A stretch of 36,111 nucleotides of DNA. Origin: Rhodospirillaceae bacterium (lineage in GTDB: Bacteria > Pseudomonadota > Alphaproteobacteria > GCA-2731375). Numbering within the stretch: position 1 is the stretch's first letter; every line of letters begins with the position of its first letter. The position numbers and the translations under genes are program-made. The stretch is from the NCBI GenBank assembly GCA_002731375.1, contig PCBT01000090.1:1-36111 (forward strand), given 5' to 3'. The notes below the pieces were generated by a model. It was given only the letters and a program-made list of their open reading frames with translations, searched no databases and was not told the DNA's origin. Below are positions 30,292-36,111 of this stretch, one piece after another.

Positions 30292-31497
30292 TCAGGATTC
30301 AGACGCCGACCCCGGCGCAAATGCCTCGTTCGAGGAGGAGAAATAGTCATATAATCGGTCAATCCCCTCATCATACCGAGCGTTGCAAAAGGCCAGCCGC
30401 AGGTCTTGTGGAACGCCAAAGTCGGTCCCCGGAACGACGGCAACGTGGGCTTTTTCGAGGATGTCCCGGGCGAGTTCCTTGGAAGATGCAAAACCCATTG
30501 CCTTGTTCCAGTCTTCGCATCGCAGTATCGCGTAGAACCCGCCTTCGGCGGCGATTGGCGTACACCGCGTGCCAGTCAGGCGTTTCGTGGTGTATTCAGC
30601 ACGCGCTTTATAGACACTCGTGAGTTCCCGAGGACTTTCCTCGTCGGCGAGTGCGGCGATCATGCCGTATTGATAACAGGGGTCAGTGCAAAGCAAGGTG
30701 TGCTGTTGGATGACACGCAAATTGGTCTGCAAATCCGTTGGCAGGATGGCGAAACCAATGCGCTTGGTATACATCCGAAACCCCTTGGAAAAACTATTCG
30801 TGACAATTGTCATATCTTTATGTTCGGGGAATAACGCCAAGGGCGAGTGGAATTCATCGTAGAACATCGTGTTGTTATAGATTTCATCATTCAAAACGTA
30901 GGCCTGACGATCGACGATCTGGTAGATTTCGCGCATTTCGTCGGGCGTGACGATGTTGCCGACCGGGTTGCCGGGAGAATTGATGACGACCAGCGATGTG
31001 CGCTCGGGCGAGAAGTTGCGGCGGAACGACTCCATGTCGACGCGCTTGGTATCGATGTCGATGTCATAGAACTTGACCGTGGCGCCGGCCAACTTCGCGC
31101 AATACAGATAGAGGGCGTAGTAGGGCCTCGGAATCATGATTTCGTATTCAGGACCCGATAGAAGTTGAAATATGTTTCGAAAAATCGGCGAGGTACCCGT
31201 GTTGACGATGACATTTTCGACCGAGGTGTCCGCCTGGTATCGCCGATTATAGAATTGCACGATCGCTTGGCGTAGTTCGGGAAGCCCTTCGGGATAGACG
31301 CGCCGGACAAAATCCCGATCCCGAAGCTTTTCGATCATCCCATCGAGCGCGGCATCGGGCATGAATAATTCAGGCACGCCTATTGTTAGCTTCAAGACGT
31401 CGGCACCTTTTGCGCTGAGCTCATCCGCGAGTTCGTCAAGAACGAACATCTGAAATTCCAGATCACCCGGCATTAGGTCCTTTATCACTTGTGGCAT
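30292..31497 (-). CDS. Class I/II aminotransferase
   Basis: A 401-residue fold-I PLP enzyme. YPEGLPELRQAIVQFY, the NTGTSPIF helix start, INSPGNPVG with the PLP-contact Asn, DEIY, and SFSKGFRMYTKRIGF with the Schiff-base lysine at K238 are the class I marks. The last is close to aspartate/tyrosine/valine-pyruvate-type aminotransferases; the usual NPTG Thr is Val here. An AGGAGA ribosome site precedes the ATG at 31497; an upstream in-frame start at 31557 lacks one. It is convergent with the DUF3326 gene. Its donor and acceptor are not predictable; it may not belong to the yjf-like unit. Confidence 0.88.
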   Translation of the reverse strand: MPQVIKDLMPGDLEFQMFVLDELADELSAKGADVLKLTIGVPELFMPDAALDGMIEKLRDRDFVRRVYPEGLPELRQAIVQFYNRRYQADTSVENVIVNTGTSPIFRNIFQLLSGPEYEIMIPRPYYALYLYCAKLAGATVKFYDIDIDTKRVDMESFRRNFSPERTSLVVINSPGNPVGNIVTPDEMREIYQIVDRQAYVLNDEIYNNTMFYDEFHSPLALFPEHKDMTIVTNSFSKGFRMYTKRIGFAILPTDLQTNLRVIQQHTLLCTDPCYQYGMIAALADEESPRELTSVYKARAEYTTKRLTGTRCTPIAAEGGFYAILRCEDWNKAMGFASSKELARDILEKAHVAVVPGTDFGVPQDLRLAFCNARYDEGIDRLYDYFSSSNEAFAPGSASES

Positions 31498-31932
31498 TCT
31501 ATCTCCTGCGGCTCGGTTGGGTTTGATTGATATTGAAGCATACGGCGGCTGCGACACAGACAGCGGCTCACGCGCAGCAATGTCCCGCCGCCAGTCTCAC
31601 CAGTATTATGAAGTTGCGAGGTTGCCCTAATGGTACAGCACAAGGTCGAGAACACTCAACCTTAGTAACAGCCAATTTCTAGAATGGATCATTCTCGATG
31701 TTCGCCGTTTGGAGTCGCAAGGCTCGATGCTTGGGCAAAACCTGATCGCCGACATAATGCGAGGTGGCAAGCAAGGTCAGAAGGGCCGCGACGCACCAAA
31801 GCACTTGGCGCACCGGCTGGAACATCAGCGCGCATATCCGCTCCAGTCATAGCTATTTCGCTATCCGCTGCGGCAAAGGCTGCTAAGGCGATCAATATTT
31901 CATCCGGTTTCTTTCTATGCTACGCTTCCGCC
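31498..31932. other. Gap with a possible decayed reading frame
   Basis: No intact gene. Plus-strand codons at about 31679-31840 encode an unbroken stretch containing EWIILDVRRLESQGSMLGQN and more, without a start or ribosome site. I do not recognise it; it may be a remnant. The part nearest 31497 must contain the aminotransferase promoter. Confidence 0.35.
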
Positions 31933-32154
31933 ATGGCAACAGGCTATTTTACCCTCACCGAACTCCCCCGCGAACTGGTTGAAATCGCCTGTGATAAATG
32001 CGTTTGGAAAGGCCGCTACAGCAAAGCCCGGTTAATGGCCAAGCATGGGCGGGATATCAGGTTGCCGGATTTGCTCCTTGAGATATCGAAGGACTGCCCG
32101 AAGGTGGACGAGCTGGGCAATGATATGTGTGGGGCGCGGTACGAGGGGCTTTAG
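31933..32154 (+). CDS. Small putative zinc-binding protein
   Basis: A 73-residue protein with the pattern C-x2-C (CDKC at residues 20-23) and later single cysteines (CPK and MCGARY), spaced like a degenerate zinc ribbon. The type ELPRELVEIACDKCVWKGRYSKARLMAKHG is common among small hypothetical proteins in alphaproteobacterial genomes and prophages. The frame is open further upstream, but the family length and the start after CCGCC favour ATG 31933. Function unknown. A hairpin with a T-run follows 88 bases later. Confidence 0.65.
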   Translation: MATGYFTLTELPRELVEIACDKCVWKGRYSKARLMAKHGRDIRLPDLLLEISKDCPKVDELGNDMCGARYEGL

Positions 32155-32242
32155 GGGCCGCGCCCAGGTAGCAATCGACCGCCTTTTCTAAGCGTGCAGA
32201 CCGGCCTGTATTCTGCAGTACGTTCGACCACTTAAACTTTAG

Positions 32243-32288
32243 CCCACGGACCACAAATCGCCCCTGAGGCTTGGCCGTGGGTTTTTTT
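32243..32288 (+). terminator. Rho-independent terminator
   Basis: CCCACGG (32243-32249) and CCGTGGG (32275-32281) pair across a 25-base loop, and seven Ts follow immediately. It is in the right place to end the transcript of the small zinc protein at 31933-32154. Confidence 0.6.
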
Positions 32289-32711
32289 GTCCAAAGGCGT
32301 CTCCATAAGTCGCCCTTCCATCTCGTACCTTTCTCAATGTCATGCTCTATAATGAGGCACGGCGAGATTATGGTTTCGGGGCGGAAAGTGAAATTTGGGC
32401 CCCGTCATCGGGCCGCCGATTTCATTTGAGAGGTAGAGGCGCAATGCTTGAGATGGGTCAAAACCCGACTCTTAGCATTACCTAATATGCTGTCCGCTGT
32501 TGGGGGTGGAGCGTCCATCGGCTGGCCGACATTAAGCCGACATTATCACCTGACCGCCGAAAAAATTCCGGTAGTTAGTGATGGCAACAGCGTGGGAGCG
32601 GGGGCGTCCCCTCGTGGCGTTGGGGAGCTATCCCCCCTTGCGATCTAGGCGGAGACTGGCGGGTCCCTTTCCAAATCCCCCACCGCCTTGCGTCGGGACT
32701 GCCATATCATC
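32289..32711. other. Gap; contains the third interspersed element
   Basis: No intact gene. At 32444-32490 a third copy of the element at 20817 occurs. The rest has no recognisable coding similarity. Its right end leads into the metallophosphoesterase remnant; codons from about 32647 in that frame look like decayed coding sequence. Confidence 0.4.
32444..32490 (+). repeat. Interspersed ~50-bp element, copy 3
   Basis: ATGCTTGAGATGGGTCAAAA and the following CTTAGCATTACCTAATATG align with 20817-20867 and with the end of 30171-30208. One frame reads WVKTRLLALPN, parallel to the peptides of the other copies. Confidence 0.5.
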
Positions 32712-33194
32712 AAGGCCAGTCATGGAGCCGATGATTGGATTGCCGCCTTTCACGACCTGGGCCTGCAGCCCTTAATGAACGAGCATGTGGTTCTTGAACA
32801 CGACGGCGGCGAATTTGTCATTGCCGGCATAAATGACTTCAGCACCAACAGTTCGGCCCATAGCCATGTCAGTGACTCCCAGCCCGCGTTACTTGATCGC
32901 CCAGGCGGCATGCCCAAGATTATGCTGGCGCACCAACCACCTTCAGCTCGGGCAGTTGAGGCGGCAGGATCGGACCTGCAGCTATCAGGACATACCCATG
33001 GGGGCCAGTTCTGGCCATGGAACTATTTCGCACGTATTCAACAACCCTATGTCGCCGGCCTCCACCGTCACGAACGCATGTGGATTTATGCGAGCAGGGG
33101 GACTGGACACTGGGGTCCGCCAAAGCGATTTGGGGCCCGTCTGAGATCCCCCTCATTACGCTTTCGCCCTCAGGGTGACCCGGCCAGATACTGA
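32712..33194 (+). pseudogene. Metallophosphoesterase, truncated and frameshifted
   Basis: The frame encodes the C-terminal half of a YkuE/YaeI-type membrane metallophosphoesterase: GADDWIAAFHDLGLQPLMNEHVVLEH, IMLAHQPPSA, QLSGHTHGGQFWPWNYF (metal-binding GHTH) and MWIYASRGTGHWGPPKRFGA. The N-terminal metal motifs (DxH, GD, GNHE) are absent; a decayed trace of the GNH region is just upstream. Near 33140 a one-base insertion shifts the frame: removing it would give SEIPLITLSPSG and a stop, the normal end. The gene is dead. It lies inside the right edge of the island. Confidence 0.75.
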
Positions 33195-33216
33195 CGAAAT
33201 TGTGCGTTGAAGGCAG

Positions 33217-33241
33217 CAAACGCTACCCCATTTCGCTACCC
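33217..33241 (-). repeat. Island edge repeat, right copy (inverted)
   Basis: Inverse complement of 19836-19859 with one extra A (CGAAATGG instead of CGAATGG). It has the same internal GGTAGCG duplication. It is 128 bases from the end of the alpha/beta hydrolase gene. Confidence 0.6.
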
Positions 33242-33262
33242 TGATCATATCAGGCGCTGGTC

Positions 33263-33282
33263 AATGGCTAATAACAGCCATT
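33263..33282. repeat. Short inverted repeat
   Basis: AATGGCT and AGCCATT arms around AATAAC form a perfect 7-bp inverted repeat next to the right edge repeat. ATCAGGCGCTGG occurs twice nearby (from about 33249 and 33338). It may be a recombination or regulatory site, or a hairpin. Confidence 0.35.
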
Positions 33283-33368
33283 TACACCGGCAACATCATC
33301 TGACCAATGACCAGGGGCCATCACAGTTGAATACAATCAGGCGCTGGGGCGTGTTGGCCTCCTTCAAT

Positions 33369-34256
33369 CTACTTATCGGGCCCGGCCACCAGCGCGGAGT
33401 CGGATACCGATCGCGGGTCACGCAGGGTCCAGCGATCCTGCTCCACCGTCGAGAGAAATTCCGCGACCGATTGGTTGAAGGAAGCAGGTTCCTCAAGATT
33501 GGCGGCATGGCCCGTGCGCGGCAGCATCACCAGGCCCGACGACGGAATGGTGCGCTTGAGGTAAAGATTGGCGTCAAGGCACGGCTCGTCCTCGTCCCCG
33601 GTCATCAACAGGGTAGGCACCGTCAGTTGCCGCAAGCCGTCTTCGAGATCATAGAGCGAAGGCCGCTTGGCCTGGACATTGCCCATGGTCAGGCCGGAAC
33701 CTTCCGCTGAATGGCTCAGGAAACGTTCCTGAAATTCGACGAAGCCGCGCGGGTCCTTATTCTGGAACTGCACCCGCGTCGGACCCAGGGAGTAGGGTGT
33801 ACCGACGGCGACCATGCCTTTTTCGGCAAATGACGCAGCGAATTGTTCCACCTCCGAAGTAAAATCGCCACGAGTATCCTTCTTGGCGCCGTAGCCGCAG
33901 CCGACGACCACCAGGCTGCGCGCCATATCCGCGTAGCGCATGCCGAAATGCAAGGTGGCGAAGGCACCCATGGAACAGCCGACCACATGGGCTTTGTCGA
34001 TATCCAGACCACGCATCACGGCGGCAATGTCATCCGCAGCCATGTCCTGGGAATACATCGCGGCATCGGCGGGCACGTCCGAGGGCGGATAGCCACGGGC
34101 GTTGTAGCTGACACAGCGGTAGCGCCGTGAAAAAAAGCGCACCTGGGGTTCCCAGCTACGGAAATCATCGGCGAATTCATGCACGAAGATGATGGCATCA
34201 CCGCTGCCAGCTTCCTCATAATACAGTTTGGCGCATTCGGCCTGGATGTGTGGCAT
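33369..34256 (-). CDS. Alpha/beta hydrolase
   Basis: A 295-residue alpha/beta hydrolase. The nucleophile elbow is GCSMGA (S95), the HEFADDFRSW segment forms the HG-type oxyanion loop, TGDEDEPC holds the likely acid, and RTGHAANLEEP has the catalytic His near 256. The length and motif order fit 3-oxoadipate-enol-lactonase or haloperoxidase-like esterases. It lies 61 bases downstream of rluC on the same strand, probably outside the island. The substrate is unknown. Confidence 0.88.
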   Translation of the reverse strand: MPHIQAECAKLYYEEAGSGDAIIFVHEFADDFRSWEPQVRFFSRRYRCVSYNARGYPPSDVPADAAMYSQDMAADDIAAVMRGLDIDKAHVVGCSMGAFATLHFGMRYADMARSLVVVGCGYGAKKDTRGDFTSEVEQFAASFAEKGMVAVGTPYSLGPTRVQFQNKDPRGFVEFQERFLSHSAEGSGLTMGNVQAKRPSLYDLEDGLRQLTVPTLLMTGDEDEPCLDANLYLKRTIPSSGLVMLPRTGHAANLEEPASFNQSVAEFLSTVEQDRWTLRDPRSVSDSALVAGPDK

Positions 34257-34317
34257 ACGGGTTTTCCTTATGAAATACTCTGGCGAAAAATAACAATAGA
34301 GCTGTCGCTAGGCGGTT

Positions 34318-35331
34318 TCACCATTCTTCTTTAGCAGCCAACTCGGCCATGCGTTCGGTTGCGGCCTCGGGGTTGAAGCCCAAGGTGCGCAAGGTGGTAC
34401 GAAACTGCTGAGGCAGAGGTGCTTCAACAGACAGGGTACCGCCATCGGGGTGCGGCAGTTTGATGGAACGGGCGTGCAGATGCAGGCCCTTGCCCAGATC
34501 CATGCCGGGTAAGCTGGCGTCGATGCCGCCATACTTGCTATCGCCCAGGATCGGCGTACCTATGGCGGCACAATGGGTGCGCAATTGATGGGTCCGTCCC
34601 GTGCGCGGCCACATGGCCAGCCAGGCCGCCTGATCGCCGATCTGTTCAATGACCACGAAATCGGTGATAGCCTGCTTGCCCAGCTTGCGGTCAACCCGCA
34701 CACGCTCCCCATCCGGTCCCGGGGTCTTGGCCAGGGGCAGATTGATCTGGCCTCGCAGTTCCGACGGCACGCCGGAGACGATAGCCCAATAAAGCTTTTC
34801 CGTATTCCGATCACGAAAAGCGCCGGTCAGGGCGGTGGCGGCGCGGGCATGCCGGGCCAGGACCAAAACACCGGAGGTATCCCGGTCCAGGCGGTGTACC
34901 AGACGAGGGCGCTCCTTGGCGTCAAACTGAAGCACGTCCAGCATGCCATCAATATGACGTTTGGTACCGCTGCCACCTTGAACCGCCAGGCCGGCCGGCT
35001 TGTCCAGCACCAAGACAGAGGTGTCTTGGTGCAGAATACGTTGGCGCAATTCCTTGGTATCCTGTTCGGAAACCGCCTGTGGAGGGCGCTTTTTCCTGGG
35101 CGCTGGCGCGTCCAGGGGCGGCACGCGCACCTCCTGCCCCGGTTGCAGGCGGTGGCTCGCCTTGACCTTGGCGCCATCGACACGTACCTGTCCCTTGCGC
35201 AGCATCTTTTCCAGCCGGCCATGGCTAAGTTCGGGGAAATGACGCTTGAACCAGCGGTCCAGGCGGACCTCGCCCTCGTCCGGCCCTACCGCCAGCATTT
35301 GCAAGGCGCTCATAGGGCTCGTGGTACTCAT
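34318..35331 (-). CDS. rluC: RluA/RluC-family 23S rRNA pseudouridine synthase
   Basis: A 337-residue enzyme. The N-terminal S4 RNA-binding domain is readable as VRLDRWFKRHFPELSHGRLEKMLRKGQVRVDG. The synthase domain has HRLDRDTSGVLVLA with the catalytic Asp, then GRTHQLRTH and ILGDSKYGG. RluC modifies 955/2504/2580 of 23S rRNA in E. coli; RluA/RluD cannot be ruled out. Its ATG at 35331 overlaps the crcB stop by 4 bases (ATGA); a start further upstream would overlap crcB more. In related genomes HAD and ATP12 genes follow it; here an alpha/beta hydrolase does. Confidence 0.92.
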   Translation of the reverse strand: MSTTSPMSALQMLAVGPDEGEVRLDRWFKRHFPELSHGRLEKMLRKGQVRVDGAKVKASHRLQPGQEVRVPPLDAPAPRKKRPPQAVSEQDTKELRQRILHQDTSVLVLDKPAGLAVQGGSGTKRHIDGMLDVLQFDAKERPRLVHRLDRDTSGVLVLARHARAATALTGAFRDRNTEKLYWAIVSGVPSELRGQINLPLAKTPGPDGERVRVDRKLGKQAITDFVVIEQIGDQAAWLAMWPRTGRTHQLRTHCAAIGTPILGDSKYGGIDASLPGMDLGKGLHLHARSIKLPHPDGGTLSVEAPLPQQFRTTLRTLGFNPEAATERMAELAAKEEW

Positions 35332-35708
35332 GCCAGTACCTGACGGAATATCACCAGACCGGCGAACAGGCCGCAAATGGACAACAAAAGGTTGCCGGCG
35401 ATATAGGCAAAGGCAGGTCCCAGGCTGCCGCGCTCCAGCAACAGCACCACATCCATGGAAAAAGCCGAAAACGTGGTGAAGCCGCCCAGCAACCCGACCA
35501 CCAGGAAACCACGCATCTCCTGGGTCGCCGACCAGCGCAACGCCAGATATTCCATCAGCACCCCAAGAATGAACGAGCCCAGGACATTCACGGTCAAGGT
35601 ACCCCAGGGAAAGGCGGTGCCCGCCCAGCGCATGACTTGGCCCGAAATCAGATGACGCCCCATGGCGCCCAAGGCACCACCACAGGCGACCGCCAACAGC
35701 ATATTCAT
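35328..35708 (-). CDS. crcB: Fluoride channel CrcB/Fluc
   Basis: A 126-residue membrane protein with four hydrophobic helices. The GALGAMGRHLISG start, GTLTVNVLGSFILG with the pore Asn, and GGFTTFSAFSMD with the phenylalanine/serine track are the Fluc signature. It exports fluoride as a dual-topology dimer. It overlaps rarA upstream and rluC downstream by 4 bases each, so it is translated as part of one operon. No fluoride riboswitch can be seen, as its start is inside rarA. Confidence 0.95.
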   Translation of the reverse strand: MNMLLAVACGGALGAMGRHLISGQVMRWAGTAFPWGTLTVNVLGSFILGVLMEYLALRWSATQEMRGFLVVGLLGGFTTFSAFSMDVVLLLERGSLGPAFAYIAGNLLLSICGLFAGLVIFRQVLA

Positions 35709-36111
35709 GTCTCTGGCTCCTCCTTGGGTTCAGCCCGCAGCTTAGCCCAATATGCCATACGTTTGCCTACCTCGCGCTCAAAACCGCGTTCAGCCGGGCG
35801 ATAAAAATTCTGCCGGGGCATCTGTTCGGGGAAATAATCCTGGCCGGAAAAGCCCTCCTCTGTGCCGTGATCATAGACATAGCCGTCGCCGTAGCCTAGA
35901 TCCTTCATCAGGCCCGTGGGTGCGTTCAGAATATGTTTTGGCGGCATCAGGGAGCCGGTCTCCCGCGCCGCGCGGTTGGCCTGGCTTAGCGCCTCGTAGG
36001 CGGCGTTGGATTTGGGCGCGGTGGCCAGGTAAATCACCGCCTGGGCAATGGCCAACTCGCCTTCCGGGCTGCCCAGAAAATCGTAGGCATCCTTGGCGCC
36101 ATTAGCCTGGA
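35705..36111 (-). CDS. rarA: Replication-associated recombination protein A, C-terminal part
   Basis: Open from the right edge to the stop at 35705; 135 residues. The segment QANGAKDAYDFLGSPEGEL, AIAQAVIYLATAPKSNAAYEA, and PPKHILNAPTGLMKDLGYGDGY up to GFSGQDYFPE is the conserved MgsA C-terminal (tetramerisation) domain of RarA/MgsA, an AAA+ protein acting at stalled replication forks. The AAA+ half lies beyond the window. The stop overlaps the crcB start (ATGA). Confidence 0.93.
   Translation of the reverse strand, partial: QANGAKDAYDFLGSPEGELAIAQAVIYLATAPKSNAAYEALSQANRAARETGSLMPPKHILNAPTGLMKDLGYGDGYVYDHGTEEGFSGQDYFPEQMPRQNFYRPAERGFEREVGKRMAYWAKLRAEPKEEPET

Noticed and set aside
1-36111. CRISPR arrays, tRNA genes and rRNA genes
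   Set aside because: No regularly spaced direct repeats and no tRNA-like T-loop/CCA or rRNA patterns were seen on either strand by reading.

Overview
The window looks like a chromosomal piece of an alphaproteobacterium, probably Rhodospirillales-like. The reasons are an ATP12-family F1-ATPase assembly chaperone (a marker of alphaproteobacteria and mitochondria), a rarA-crcB-rluC block feeding towards ATP12 and propionyl-CoA carboxylase, moderately high GC, and a dense set of small-molecule catabolic genes. There are no tRNA, rRNA or CRISPR features. Several genes are decayed: an acyl-CoA dehydrogenase, a histidine kinase tail, a HAD phosphatase, a groEL piece, a metallophosphoesterase and a transposase tail.

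Layout. (1) 1-14.8 kb is metabolic. It holds the end of an acyl-CoA dehydrogenase, a duplicated GFA/CENP-V protein, an MFS carrier, a luciferase-like flavin monooxygenase, a Zn alcohol dehydrogenase, and a minus-strand operon of a phytanoyl-CoA-dioxygenase-like enzyme plus a split transketolase. Divergent from that operon is a citrate-synthase-like protein lacking the usual catalytic histidines. Then come a MATE exporter with a class III aminotransferase behind an FNR-type box, and a thioesterase/SDR/carboxymuconolactone-decarboxylase-like trio. (2) 14.8-19.4 kb is a minus-strand run: ATP12, pccB, pccA, acylphosphatase. (3) 19.4-33.3 kb is an accessory island. (4) 33.4-36.1 kb is a minus-strand run: rarA (partial), crcB, rluC, alpha/beta hydrolase.

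The main point is the island. In related genomes, as I recall them, rluC, a HAD phosphatase and ATP12 sit together. Here rluC is at 34.3-35.3 kb and ATP12 at 18.7-19.4 kb, and only an N-terminal HAD scrap remains beside ATP12. Two inverted copies of a roughly 24-bp sequence (19836-19859 and 33217-33241) lie at the two edges. Between them is a divergent gene set homologous to E. coli yjfIJKLMC. On the minus strand are a two-TM potassium channel with an RCK domain, DUF2491 (YjfK), DUF350 (YjfL) and a DUF1190 lipoprotein (YjfM/YgiB). On the plus strand are DUF2170 (YjfI), a PspA-like protein (YjfJ), a YgiC/YjfC glutathionylspermidine-synthase-like ligase, a carboxynorspermidine-decarboxylase-like enzyme and a DUF3326 protein. 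A perfect 9+9 palindrome lies in the shared promoter region, and the YjfI protein carries an N-terminal segment that looks like a DNA-binding ribbon-helix-helix domain. A rhomboid protease, a class I aminotransferase and a small duplicated-motif protein are also in the island.

Working hypothesis (inference): the island encodes an inner-membrane stress module in which a polyamine-like amine is made by decarboxylation and ligated to a peptide by the ATP-grasp enzyme, working with a PspA-type membrane scaffold, a gated ion channel and lipoprotein partners. The decarboxylase/DUF3326 extension is the part I do not know as a described association.
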